64,000 nt of DNA from Roseovarius aestuarii (GTDB lineage Bacteria; Pseudomonadota; Alphaproteobacteria; Rhodobacterales; Rhodobacteraceae), in assembly GCA_027214255.1 (NCBI GenBank), contig JAPWHL010000004.1, positions 124,001 to 188,000 on the forward strand. The letters run 5' to 3'. The translations under genes were made by a program, and so were the position numbers. Below are positions 36,028 to 45,211 of the stretch, piece after piece. How positions within the stretch are numbered: the stretch's first letter is position 1; every line of letters begins with the position of its first letter. The notes under the pieces were generated by a model, which did not search any database, had not been told where the DNA came from, and saw nothing but the letters and a program-made list of their open reading frames with translations.

Positions 36028-37191
36028 TTAGCGCGTGATCAAGGCATCCAAAGGCAGCCGGCTCAGTACCTCGGGCGCTTGGCCATCTGCGCGCGTCAGG
36101 ATCGTATAGCCTGCTGACATGGCAAGGTTGCGCGGTGCATCAATCAAGATCGCGTGCAGGAACAGGATCATGCCTGGCACGATCGGCGTCGGGTTCCCCG
36201 AATGCAGCATCGGCGGCACATCCATCCATGATGGCGAATACGTCGCGCCCAATGAATACCCACAAGCCGACATGCGTGTCTTCTCGAACCCGGCCGCATC
36301 ATATGTCGCCCGGTGTGCGTCATCAATCTGACCAATTGTATTCCCGACGCGGGCCGCATCCGTCATCGCAGCAATGGCGTCTCGCGTAGCTGCAAACATC
36401 TCAAGATGCTGATCACTCGCCCTGCCTATTGTGATCGTGCGCATCAGACAGGCACAATAGTGTCGATAGCTGCCAGCGTGCTCGATGGTCAGTTGATCCA
36501 CATCATCCAGAGTCCGATACCCGGTCGCGCTGCGCACCAAAAGCGCGCGGTCGCCCGATCCCAGCACCGGACCGGATGGGGGCATATCGCCGCCGCCTTC
36601 AAGGATCGGCGAAATTCCAGCAGCCGCAATCTTGCCCTCAAAAACACCGGGACCGGATGCCTCGACCATCGCTTCCAGCGACTGGTCGGCCAGTTCGGCA
36701 GCTTCACGCACATAGGCAATCTCGGCGTCCGATTTCACCAATCGCAACTCCCGCACCAAATGCGAGGCATCAATCATCGTGGCATAGTCGTCAAACCGCT
36801 GCCGAAGCCTCTCATGGTTGTCACCGGTCAGCCCGAAACTCCGCAACTCGACCCCGATCTTGCACCCCTTCAGGCCTTTTTCGTCAAGGATCACTTGCAA
36901 TTCGGCAGTAGGGTCAATGCCCGGTGCATCGTACCATAAACGAATATCGTCAATAATCGACGTGCGCCGCGCCTGCTCAAGGTCAGGCCGTCGCGTCAAC
37001 AAGGTCACAGGGCTGTCATCCACCGTCAGTACGGCACATTGGAAAAAGACATACCCTTTGGTGTCAAACCCAGTCAGGTAGTAATGACTTTCCTGAGCGA
37101 AAATCAACAACGCATCCAGCCCGTCCCGCCGCATAAGCCGACGCGCCGCAGCGATCCTTTGATCAAACTCTGACCGTTCGAAATGCAACAT
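36028..37191 (-). CDS. M24 'pita-bread' hydrolase lacking metal ligands (creatinase/ectoine-hydrolase type)
   Basis: A 387-residue member of peptidase family M24. An N-terminal domain (QRIAAARRLMRRDGLDALLI) precedes the pita-bread domain from about residue 155. The five metal ligands of true aminopeptidases are not in place: the first Asp lies in a segment reading IEHAGSYRHYCACLMRT, so the second Asp is absent, and the His block reads GYSLGATYSPSW instead of GHGIG. This pattern is that of metal-free members such as creatinase and ectoine hydrolase (EutD/DoeA), which open a cyclic or guanidino compound. The specific substrate is unknown. It points toward the M20 gene, with which it probably works. 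Confidence 0.85.
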   Translation of the reverse strand: MLHFERSEFDQRIAAARRLMRRDGLDALLIFAQESHYYLTGFDTKGYVFFQCAVLTVDDSPVTLLTRRPDLEQARRTSIIDDIRLWYDAPGIDPTAELQVILDEKGLKGCKIGVELRSFGLTGDNHERLRQRFDDYATMIDASHLVRELRLVKSDAEIAYVREAAELADQSLEAMVEASGPGVFEGKIAAAGISPILEGGGDMPPSGPVLGSGDRALLVRSATGYRTLDDVDQLTIEHAGSYRHYCACLMRTITIGRASDQHLEMFAATRDAIAAMTDAARVGNTIGQIDDAHRATYDAAGFEKTRMSACGYSLGATYSPSWMDVPPMLHSGNPTPIVPGMILFLHAILIDAPRNLAMSAGYTILTRADGQAPEVLSRLPLDALITR

Positions 37192-37519
37192 CTAAAGTCC
37201 TCCACTGCCCGCATGAATTGCGGTTGTTGGTCTATATTAAGTTCAAGACTTCACCCTAACTCAAACTGTATACATTAATAGATCCAAGCTGCGTCAGGTA
37301 AGACGACAAAGCAAGAATTCGATTGCAAAGCCAAGATTTTGAGCTCTGGTGCCACGTCGGCTGTTACCCCGCCATCACCACGGGCAAGGCTAGTAACCCT
37401 GCATTCAAACAAGCCTCAGAATTTCCAGATCAATCGCGCCCGGCAAAAAACGTGCCAACCTCAGGCCAAAATCCGGCCCCGGCTTTTTCTTGGTTCAAGT
37501 ACCCAAACCAACAGCTATT
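37192..37519. other. 328-base gene-free region upstream of the M24 gene
   Basis: No convincing open frame, repeat or RNA gene was found. A weak minus-strand promoter candidate is TTGAGT (37259-37264) with an 18-base spacer to TTAATA (37235-37240), 44 bases from the M24 start. Confidence 0.4.
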
Positions 37520-38239
37520 TCAGCCGATCAGCCCGGCTTTTTGCCCCACAACATGCAAACCATCCTGCCACGCTCTATCCGGCGCGATGGCTGTGACCAT
37601 TGCTCCCTGCGCTTCCAAAGCAGCGCCGTAAAGCGGCGCATCTTCAACCACCAGCACCTCTTGACCCAACCAATAACGGCGCATTGCTGCCAGCTCGGCG
37701 CCTATCAGATGCCCTGTCACCGAATCGGCCTTATCGGCCAGCGCGGCGGACTGCAGATGCACGGCCAATCTCTCGGGGTGCGATAGCGTGTCTTCCAATG
37801 CTTGTACCGCGCAATCCCCTTCGGCCCCGCCCAGTGCAGAGATCAAACGACCCGTTGCCGCGCTCTGAAAACTGACCACTTCACCGGCGCTGACATGCAC
37901 CCAGTGGGTCGTCTCTTGTTCAGTAAGGCAGACAACCCCGTCCCAATTGGCCCGTGCACGTATCACACCCGCCAACATGATGCGCTGCACCGATGACAGC
38001 CATGCCAAGGGGGTCTCCTGCAATACACCTCCCAGATCGGTGACTGCATCCGGCAACACCCGTACAGGCGGCTCTACGGCAGGAGCGGCACCCAGAACAA
38101 CCAAGCGATCGGTCGGCACAATAGCCGCTTCTATCGCATCGTCTTGGCTGTCGTACGCAGATGGGGCTGTGGACCCATCCCCCAGATACAGTTGCGCGCC
38201 CCCTGGCGTGCTCAGAACCAAGCCCCATGGAAGCGTCAT
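37520..38239 (-). CDS. Divergent 2-dehydro-3-deoxygalactonokinase-like (DgoK-like) protein
   Basis: A 239-residue protein that ends with the typical DgoK blocks: TPLAWLSSVQRIMLAGVIRARANWDG, WVHVSAGEVVSFQSAATGRLISALGG, GHLIGAELAAMRRYWLG and VLVVEDAPLYGAALEAQG. Intact DgoK kinases are about 300 residues and start with a phosphate-binding DWGTSxxRAW motif; here the N-terminus reads MTLPWGLVLSTPGGAQLY, so that loop is missing or degenerate. ATP-dependent sugar kinase activity is doubtful, so the function is unknown. The gene is 9 bases after the DUF442 gene on the same strand. Confidence 0.72.
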   Translation of the reverse strand: MTLPWGLVLSTPGGAQLYLGDGSTAPSAYDSQDDAIEAAIVPTDRLVVLGAAPAVEPPVRVLPDAVTDLGGVLQETPLAWLSSVQRIMLAGVIRARANWDGVVCLTEQETTHWVHVSAGEVVSFQSAATGRLISALGGAEGDCAVQALEDTLSHPERLAVHLQSAALADKADSVTGHLIGAELAAMRRYWLGQEVLVVEDAPLYGAALEAQGAMVTAIAPDRAWQDGLHVVGQKAGLIG

Positions 38240-38248
38240 TGCTCGATT

Positions 38249-38671
38249 CTAACCCCTCTGGCGCGACATTTGCGCGACCAAACCGGACATATCGTAACCT
38301 GCCGCGGCGGTTGCTTCGATAATCTGCTCACCGGGCATTTGATCCATATGTGAAATGCTCCACAGCATCGTACAACGCGTTCCACTGCGGCAATATGCCA
38401 GAATGGGCGCAGGCAGTTCGGCTAACGCAGTATTGAAATCGGTCAGATCCGTTTCGTTAACTGACCCGGAAGTAATCGGAACGCACCGAAATTCTAATCC
38501 CGCTTCAAGCGCTGCTGTCTGGACCGCAGCATGCTCGATCTGGCCCAGTTCTTCGCCGTCAGGACGGTTGCACAGAATCGACCGAAACCCGGCCTTGGCT
38601 ATGGCGGGCACATCATCCAGATTGATCTGTGGTGAGACGCTGAAAGTGTCTGTGATCTTTCGCAGGTCCAT
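38249..38671 (-). CDS. TIGR01244/DUF442 phosphatase-like protein
   Basis: A 140-residue protein with a CX5R phosphatase loop (YCRSGTRCTMLW) near residue 93, and the family blocks FSVSPQINLDDVPAIAKAGF and SILCNRPDGEE at the N-terminus. The family (beta-lactamase-hydrolase-like/DUF442) has the dual-specificity phosphatase fold and in some bacteria is fused to a sulfur dioxygenase or rhodanese; here it is free-standing. A role in sulfide or persulfide metabolism is known for relatives. The gene appears to be the first of a two-gene unit with the DgoK-like gene. Confidence 0.85.
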   Translation of the reverse strand: MDLRKITDTFSVSPQINLDDVPAIAKAGFRSILCNRPDGEELGQIEHAAVQTAALEAGLEFRCVPITSGSVNETDLTDFNTALAELPAPILAYCRSGTRCTMLWSISHMDQMPGEQIIEATAAAGYDMSGLVAQMSRQRG

Positions 38672-38809
38672 GAACGGGCTCCTTGGGCGATTTTTACGGT
38701 ATATGACCTAATTCCGGGGCCCATATCAATTTCCGGAGCAAGGAACAATCACATGGGTTTCGCAAAAACGTTAACCAAGGCTTAGTAATTTTGGTCAACC
38801 CTTGGTGAC

Positions 38810-39577
38810 ATGACGCCATATTCCTATTTCAACGATGCTGCTTTGCCTCTGTTCTCCGAGGACGAAGCGCCTGTTGCACCGACTCCACCGCGCAACACGG
38901 CACAGCCGTCCTATATTCGCGATCACCGCGCCCGCCTGCGCGCGCGTTTTCTGCAGGGCGGGGCGCAAGCCATACCAGACTATGAAATGCTTGAATTGGT
39001 TCTGTTTCGCGCCATTCCGCGTCGCGATGTCAAACCTTTGGCGCGTCAGTTGCTGGACATCTTCGGCGATTTCAACGGCGTGGTTTCAGCCCCGGTAGAA
39101 CGTTTGAAATCTGTCAACGGCATCGGCGAAGCGGTGATCGTAGAGCTAAAGATAATCGAAGCAGCCAGCCACCGTTTATCCCGTTCTCGCGTGATGAAAC
39201 GACAGGTTCTGTCGTCATGGAATGCGTTGTTAGAGTATTGTCAGGCCACAATGGCTCACCGCGATACCGAGCAATTTCGGCTGTTTTTTCTGGATACGAA
39301 GAACGTTTTGATTGCCGACGAAGAACAGGCAAAAGGCACCGTTGATCATGTCCCCGTCTATCCGAGAGAGGTCGTGAAACGAGCGCTAGAGTTGAACGCC
39401 TCTGCGTTGATTCTGGTGCACAATCACCCATCAGGTGATCCGACACCGTCAGAGGCGGATATTATTATGACCCGCAAGATTCAGGACGCTGCCGAAGTCA
39501 TGGGAATCACTCTGCACGACCATTTGATCATCGGGAAGTCCTGCGAGCTCAGCTTTCGCAGCGAAGGGTATTTATAG
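38810..39577 (+). CDS. radC: RadC-family JAB-domain protein (UPF0758)
   Basis: A 255-residue protein with a helix-hairpin-helix-like segment (RLKSVNGIGEAVIVELK near residue 100) and the C-terminal JAMM metal motif LVHNHPSGDPTPSEAD, in which two His and an Asp bind zinc. Earlier claims of DNA repair are not well supported; the molecular role of RadC is still open. The length is normal. It is divergent to the DUF442 gene; no other mobile or repair gene is nearby. Confidence 0.92.
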   Translation: MTPYSYFNDAALPLFSEDEAPVAPTPPRNTAQPSYIRDHRARLRARFLQGGAQAIPDYEMLELVLFRAIPRRDVKPLARQLLDIFGDFNGVVSAPVERLKSVNGIGEAVIVELKIIEAASHRLSRSRVMKRQVLSSWNALLEYCQATMAHRDTEQFRLFFLDTKNVLIADEEQAKGTVDHVPVYPREVVKRALELNASALILVHNHPSGDPTPSEADIIMTRKIQDAAEVMGITLHDHLIIGKSCELSFRSEGYL

Positions 39578-39612
39578 GAACTTATCCCGGACATGCACTG
39601 GTGTAGCTCAGG

Positions 39613-41175
39613 TTATCGCACCCAAATCTCAACTCGTCGATTGGCGCGCCGTCCCCATTCGGTATCATCACAAGCCATCGGCATCGCCTCACCATATGCG
39701 TCGGTTTCTAGGCTTAACCGGTTTAACTGCGCCGTTTCAGCGGTGCGTACCACCGCATCGCGCACGGCATTGGCGCGCCGCAAGGCGATCTCGCGATTGT
39801 TTTGCGCCGGGCCTTCGCCATCGGAAAACCCGACAAACACAAGACGCCGCCCGTCGTAGAACCCGCTTTCCAAGGCGTGTGCCAATCCCGACACGTTCGA
39901 GCGTGATTGCGCATCCAGCCGCGCCGATCCTGCCTCGAACCGAAAGGTGGTAGTCAAACGTTTCAGCGGGCTAAGCGCCTCGACCATGCGTTGCAACTCT
40001 TCCAAACCGATTTCGCCTCCGGCGCGCAAAACTGCGTTAGCAAAGCGATCTCCCTGTGCGTTGATCTCAATCTCTTCGGGCAATTGGTCGACAAATCCTG
40101 CCCGCCGAATGACCAGCTGCGCGGCAGGCTCACGCGAAAACGCCAGAAACTCGCGCACCAGTTTCGGCATACGCCGTGCAGGGGTATAAAGAAACATGGG
40201 CGCGGTCAGCGGGTAATCCTCGGTTTTGACCGCACGGCGGTCCGCTTTCATCGCGAACCCACAGGCCCCTTTCAGGGATAGCTCAAACGTAAGCCCCATT
40301 TCCGAGCGACTGCCCACACCCAACGCAAACGGATCGCGCGAAACACCGTGCGACAACGATTCGCCATCCAGATGCCGTTGGGCATCGGAAACGAAGCTGT
40401 TTGCGCCGTTGATCAGCATCCGCTCGGCGGTGGATTGTCCCAGACCCGTTGTCGGGTCATGCAGATGGACAGCGATAGGAGCATCTGGTCCGCCCAGACC
40501 TACCCAACTGGTAATTTCACCTGACAGTACCTGCGCAAGTTCGGAAGTGGTGATCGACGTCACCGGGTTACCCACCGAAACCAGCGGCACCAGCGCATCC
40601 AGCGCCAAAACCCGGCTGCGTGCGGCATCGCGTAAATCCCCCAATCCGGCATCGCGTCCGCGCACCGCCTCGTCCCGCGTGACTTCGCGCAGGGACATCG
40701 CAATGTCCGCCTCGCCAGCAAGCAGATCGGCAAAGCCTTCATCGGTATTTGTCAGTCGGAACCAAAACCGTCCGCGCACCTGATCGGCTTCGCGGTCAGT
40801 CAGTATATACGCGAACCGGGTTTCTGACAGATTTTCGCGGCTCAGTTCCAAACCCTGACGCAAGGCAAAGGCCTCGATCAACGCCGGCATCAAAACGCGT
40901 CCGATAGTGGGGGCCCCGGACAGGGTGACTTCGGCCACGTAATTGTTCAGGTTGGGACACCCTGGCCCCTCGCACAGCACGCCCGAGCCATCCACCGTCA
41001 ATTCGCCATAGATCGTGTCGACGCGATAAAATTCGCCATCAAATCCCATCAAATCGCCAGAAATTTCAACTTCGCCGTCGCGAGACGTCAAGGTGACATC
41101 CTGCGCAACAGCCCCGAAGGTCAGTCCAAATAGAAAAAGTGCGGCGACAATCGCCGCACGCACCAAAGCCATCAA
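39613..41175 (-). CDS. Periplasmic phosphate-binding-like domain fused to OmpA domain
   Basis: A 520-residue exported protein. A signal peptide (MMALVRAAIVAALFLFGLTFGAVAQ) is followed by a short beta-rich part (VTLTSRDGEVEISGDLMG) and a PstS-type periplasmic binding domain, about residues 80-370 (IAVHLHDPTTGLGQSTAERM). It ends with an OmpA/MotB peptidoglycan-binding domain (TTFRFEAGSARLDAQSRSNV, LVFVGFSDGEGPAQNNREIALRRANAV). This fits a cell-wall-anchored solute sensor or scavenger, but no PstSCAB transporter is in the window. Its companion downstream gene, of unknown function, is 22 bases away on the same strand. A second Met at 41172 is an equal start choice. Confidence 0.85.
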   Translation of the reverse strand: MMALVRAAIVAALFLFGLTFGAVAQDVTLTSRDGEVEISGDLMGFDGEFYRVDTIYGELTVDGSGVLCEGPGCPNLNNYVAEVTLSGAPTIGRVLMPALIEAFALRQGLELSRENLSETRFAYILTDREADQVRGRFWFRLTNTDEGFADLLAGEADIAMSLREVTRDEAVRGRDAGLGDLRDAARSRVLALDALVPLVSVGNPVTSITTSELAQVLSGEITSWVGLGGPDAPIAVHLHDPTTGLGQSTAERMLINGANSFVSDAQRHLDGESLSHGVSRDPFALGVGSRSEMGLTFELSLKGACGFAMKADRRAVKTEDYPLTAPMFLYTPARRMPKLVREFLAFSREPAAQLVIRRAGFVDQLPEEIEINAQGDRFANAVLRAGGEIGLEELQRMVEALSPLKRLTTTFRFEAGSARLDAQSRSNVSGLAHALESGFYDGRRLVFVGFSDGEGPAQNNREIALRRANAVRDAVVRTAETAQLNRLSLETDAYGEAMPMACDDTEWGRRANRRVEIWVR

Positions 41176-41197
41176 AAGACCCCCGGAGGTTGCGGAA

Positions 41198-42181
41198 TTA
41201 ATTCCGCGCGATAGTCAGGTCATTTAGCAGGTTTTTCAACACAAGAAAGTCACCAGCGGCATCGCATTCAGGCATTGCCAGCGAAACATCCTGCACCTGA
41301 AGGTCACCACCCGCCCGCAATTGCAGCGATTGGGCCTCGACATCGCGGGCACAATTGGCTGCGCTCACTTCGGCCTCGACGCTTAGGCTGACGCTACCAT
41401 CGGGCCCGGTCAGTTGGCTGGGGAAAGTGTATACTTCTGCCATCAATGACCCTGACAGTGTAGGATTACCCAAGCGGGTCAGGAAACCACGCTCGCCGGT
41501 TGCAGCGTCGCTAACATCACGAGGTGCCTCGGACCAGACGTGGCCTTCTGAGCCATAGTCCGCGCCAAATTCGAGCGCGTGCAAATGCATGTCCAAATCA
41601 CCCTGCCATTGAACGGCAACGCGCTCGTAAAACTCCAACGCATCAATTGTGGTGTTGGCCACCGCACCTTCGCCATTCGGAAAGGCCGCGATAAACACAG
41701 CCTCCGTCGCAAGCGCGGGCACCAACATGCTGGCATGGCCGCCCTCGTCAGTGACTTGACTGAACATCAAGCCGTTGTGGTGCATGGTAAAGCGTTCGTT
41801 TGGCATGCAGGGCACATCCAGAGACAGCAACGCCATAGCACCCGGCGCTGCGTCCGCAGTTAGGGTGTAATCACATGTGAATGCAGGCGCAGGTTCTTCA
41901 CCCGGCACATCGTCCAGAATGCTCGTATCCAACGCAGCAGGAGTCTCCGCAGCGGGGGGTTGCGCCAATGGGCTGGGTTGCAGTGTGGCTGACGGCAAGG
42001 CCGACGTCAGGGTGATTTCGTCCAATTCCAACGCGCCAGACGCGTTAGACTCCTGGATGGATGTCGGCGGGGATGTGTTAGCGAAAGGCGTTGTTTTTCC
42101 ACCCGACTGCATGAAATAGCCGGCGCCCAGCGCCACTGCCACTGTACCGCAGCCCAAGGCGATCAATCTGATCTTTTGCAT
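41198..42181 (-). CDS. Exported or membrane-anchored protein of unknown function
   Basis: A 327-residue protein. The N-terminal hydrophobic stretch IRLIALGCGTVAVALGAGYF (residues 3-22) acts as a membrane anchor or uncleaved signal. A low-complexity Pro/Ala/Ser linker follows to about residue 95. The C-terminal domain holds several conserved-looking Cys (FTCDYTL, VPCMPNE, SAANCARD, MPECDAAG) that could form disulfides in the periplasm, with a beta-rich pattern. I do not recognise the family. Its gene precedes the binding-domain/OmpA fusion gene on the minus strand and probably shares a transcript with it. Confidence 0.7.
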   Translation of the reverse strand: MQKIRLIALGCGTVAVALGAGYFMQSGGKTTPFANTSPPTSIQESNASGALELDEITLTSALPSATLQPSPLAQPPAAETPAALDTSILDDVPGEEPAPAFTCDYTLTADAAPGAMALLSLDVPCMPNERFTMHHNGLMFSQVTDEGGHASMLVPALATEAVFIAAFPNGEGAVANTTIDALEFYERVAVQWQGDLDMHLHALEFGADYGSEGHVWSEAPRDVSDAATGERGFLTRLGNPTLSGSLMAEVYTFPSQLTGPDGSVSLSVEAEVSAANCARDVEAQSLQLRAGGDLQVQDVSLAMPECDAAGDFLVLKNLLNDLTIARN

Positions 42182-42321
42182 AACGATTCTCCACGAAACT
42201 CAGGAACTCTCACAGAGATACTTACTTCGTGAAAACGGCGCCTATATGGCCATGGCGCGGAGTCATTCGGGCCGCAGCATGGCGGCCCGGTGACGGAAAA
42301 TCAGGAATAGCCGCGGAATGA

Positions 42322-45021
42322 TCAGGCTAAACGGCCGTGGCAATGCTTGAACTTCTTGCCCGATCCACATGGGCAAAGCGAGTTACGCGTTGGATTGCCC
42401 CATGTGGATGGATCGTTCTCGTCAAAACCCTCAATAGCGCCTTCAAGGGGCTGTGAGGCATCGATCGCATCATCCAGCTTGGACTGAGCTGCAGCCTGCT
42501 GTTCCATTAACTGTTGCAACAATGCTTGCTGATCTTCTTCCGAGACAGGCTGTGCCTGAGCCAGTTTCTGAGTGACGTCCTGACGCAGCCCATCCAGCAT
42601 TGATTCGAACAGTTGGAACGCCTCATTCTTATATTCGCTCAACGGGTCACGTTGCGCATAGCCGCGAAACCCGACAACGCTGCGCAAATGCTCAAGCGTC
42701 AACAGGTGTTCGCGCCATTTTGCGTCAATCGTTTGCAGCAACAGTTGCTTTTCGACCTGACGCATGTTCGTCGCGCCAAAGGCAACGGCCTTTTGCGCCA
42801 TCATTTCATCCGCAGCTTTTTCAATGCGTTCGGAAATTTCTTCATCGTCCACACCCTCTTCGGCGGCCCATTCGGTCACCGGCAGGTCCATGTTCAGGCT
42901 TTCGATGATCGCAGCGCGCAGGCCTTCTACGTCCCATTGGTCGGCATAGGTTTTGGGTGGCATGTACTGATCAATCAAGTCATCGATCACCTCCCCGCGC
43001 ATGTCCTTGACGATAGAACTAAGATCTGCGGCGCGCATGATTTCCAAACGCTGACCAAAGATCACCTTACGCTGTTCGTTCATTACATCGTCGAACTTCA
43101 GCAGCTGTTTACGAATATCAAAGTTGCGCCCTTCAACCTTGGCCTGAGCACGCTCTAGCGATTTATTCACCCATGGGTGGATAATCGCTTCGTCTTCTTT
43201 CATGCCAAGGCCTGACAGAACTTTTTCCAGACGCTCTGACCCGAAAATACGCATCAGATCGTCATCGAGACTGAGGAAGAAGGCGGACTTACCGGGGTCA
43301 CCCTGACGGCCAGAACGGCCGCGAAGCTGATTGTCGATACGCCGGCTTTCGTGGCGTTCTGTTGCCAGAACGAACAGACCACCCGCATCCTTGACTGCCT
43401 GCTCATCCGCAGTATGCGCGGCTTCTAACTTGGCCCGGATTGCTTCGGGGTCGCCCTCGGGGTCGTCGGCAATCGCCTGAAGAATCTTCAGTTCAAGATT
43501 GCCGCCCAGTTTGATATCGGTACCACGACCGGCCATATTGGTGGCAATTGTCACCGCCCCCAGCTTACCAGCGTCGCCGACGATTTGCGCTTCTTTTTCG
43601 TGCTGACGCGCGTTCAGGACGTTATGTTCGATCCCTGCAGCCGTCAAAAGCTGACTGAGCGTTTCAGACTTTTCGATAGATGTGGTGCCGACCAGCGTAG
43701 GCTGACCTTTTTCATGCGCCGCCTGAATTGCCTTGATCACCGCCTTGAATTTCTCGTCCTGCGTTCGATAGACGGCGTCATCTTTGTCTTCGCGGGCGAT
43801 GGGGCGGTTAGTGGGCACTTCTACAACGCCCAGACCATAGATTTCGCCAAATTCCTCGGCTTCGGTGGCCGCAGTACCGGTCATGCCGGACAGGCGATCG
43901 TATAGACGGAAATAGTTCTGGAACGTGACCTGCGCCAGCGTCACGTTTTCGGGTTGAATATCACAGCCTTCTTTGGCCTCAATCGCCTGATGCAGCCCGT
44001 CTGACAGGCGTCGACCAGCCATCATGCGGCCCGTAAACTCATCGATCAACATCACTTCGCCGTCGCGAACGATATAATCCTTGTCCTTGGTGAACAGTTT
44101 ATGCGCACGCAAACCCTGATTAACGTGGTGCACGATTGTCGTACTTTCAGGATCATACAAGGATTGGTCGGCCGGCAGGATCCCGCGTTCAACCAACAGT
44201 TTCTCTAGAAACTCGTTACCTTCATCCGTGAAGGTAACGTTGCGCGTTTTCTCGTCCAGCTTGAAATGCTCGTCCGCCAATTCGGGAATCAACGTGTCGA
44301 TGGACAGATAAAGATCCGAGCGATCCTGCGCCGGGCCAGAAATGATCAGCGGTGTCCGCGCCTCGTCAATCAGGATACTGTCAACCTCGTCCACAATAGC
44401 AAAATTGTGGCCACGTTGCGCCATCTGGCCCAGATCCGAGCGCATATTGTCCCGCAAGTAATCAAAGCCCAACTCGTTGTTCGTGGCATAGGTCACGTCA
44501 CAGGCATAGGCTGCGCGCTTCTCTCCGTCGGGTTGTTGGGGGTAAACGACACCGGTGGTCATGCCCAGCGCGGTAAACACGTTGCTCATCCATTCCGCGT
44601 CACGCTTGGCCAGATAATCGTTAACTGTAACGATATGCACGCCTTTGCCGGTCAGAGCATTCAGATAGGCGGGAAAAGTCGCCACGAGAGTTTTGCCCTC
44701 GCCCGTTTTCATTTCCGAAATATTGCCCTGATGCAAAAAGATTCCGCCCATCAGCTGCACGTCAAATGCGCGTAGCCCCAAGGCACGGCGTGCCGCCTCG
44801 CGGCAATTCGCAAACGCCTCTGGCAGAAGATCGTCCAGACTCTCTCCTGCGGCGGCGCGTTTACGCAATTCGCCAGTTTTTTCAATCAGGCCTTCATCCG
44901 AGAGCTTTTCGATCTCAGGTTCCAGCGCGTTAATCTTAACTATCAGGGGGCGCGTCGCTTTGACCTTGCGGTCATTGGGGGTGCCGAACACCTTTTTGGC
45001 GACAGTTCCTAAACCCAGCAT
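42322..45021 (-). CDS. secA: Protein translocase ATPase SecA
   Basis: An 899-residue motor of the Sec pathway, which drives unfolded preproteins through SecYEG. The start is ATG 45021 ([19 protein letters not shown]), the conserved N-terminus, instead of the longer open frame to 45081. Motifs: Walker [16 protein letters not shown]-like box [16 protein letters not shown], a second RecA-type domain with [14 protein letters not shown], and the C-terminal zinc finger [17 protein letters not shown] that binds SecB. A long Gln/Ala-rich linker (residues about 830-865) lies before the zinc finger. Convergent or downstream genes do not suggest an operon. It is divergent to the parvulin gene. Confidence 0.98.
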   Translation of the reverse strand: MLGLGTVAKKVFGTPNDRKVKATRPLIVKINALEPEIEKLSDEGLIEKTGELRKRAAAGESLDDLLPEAFANCREAARRALGLRAFDVQLMGGIFLHQGNISEMKTGEGKTLVATFPAYLNALTGKGVHIVTVNDYLAKRDAEWMSNVFTALGMTTGVVYPQQPDGEKRAAYACDVTYATNNELGFDYLRDNMRSDLGQMAQRGHNFAIVDEVDSILIDEARTPLIISGPAQDRSDLYLSIDTLIPELADEHFKLDEKTRNVTFTDEGNEFLEKLLVERGILPADQSLYDPESTTIVHHVNQGLRAHKLFTKDKDYIVRDGEVMLIDEFTGRMMAGRRLSDGLHQAIEAKEGCDIQPENVTLAQVTFQNYFRLYDRLSGMTGTAATEAEEFGEIYGLGVVEVPTNRPIAREDKDDAVYRTQDEKFKAVIKAIQAAHEKGQPTLVGTTSIEKSETLSQLLTAAGIEHNVLNARQHEKEAQIVGDAGKLGAVTIATNMAGRGTDIKLGGNLELKILQAIADDPEGDPEAIRAKLEAAHTADEQAVKDAGGLFVLATERHESRRIDNQLRGRSGRQGDPGKSAFFLSLDDDLMRIFGSERLEKVLSGLGMKEDEAIIHPWVNKSLERAQAKVEGRNFDIRKQLLKFDDVMNEQRKVIFGQRLEIMRAADLSSIVKDMRGEVIDDLIDQYMPPKTYADQWDVEGLRAAIIESLNMDLPVTEWAAEEGVDDEEISERIEKAADEMMAQKAVAFGATNMRQVEKQLLLQTIDAKWREHLLTLEHLRSVVGFRGYAQRDPLSEYKNEAFQLFESMLDGLRQDVTQKLAQAQPVSEEDQQALLQQLMEQQAAAQSKLDDAIDASQPLEGAIEGFDENDPSTWGNPTRNSLCPCGSGKKFKHCHGRLA

Positions 45022-45211
45022 ATTCAATCCGTTCCGGTGATTTGACGTCTCATTGTTGGCAATGACTTGCCCCGTTACCATTGCACGCCTAAAACGGGCA
45101 TATAATGGCGGGAATGCCTTGATCTTAAGGCGATGTAAGGGCCTGCTGCCACAGTGTCAACGTTGCGCTCCACGCGCCCGCCATCTCCCTAGAGGACAAA
45201 GGACCCCTTGT

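Noticed and set aside
37192-37519. Possible small RNA or short gene upstream of the M24 gene
   Set aside because: No frame with a ribosome-binding site, no stable hairpin with a T run and no repeats were found.
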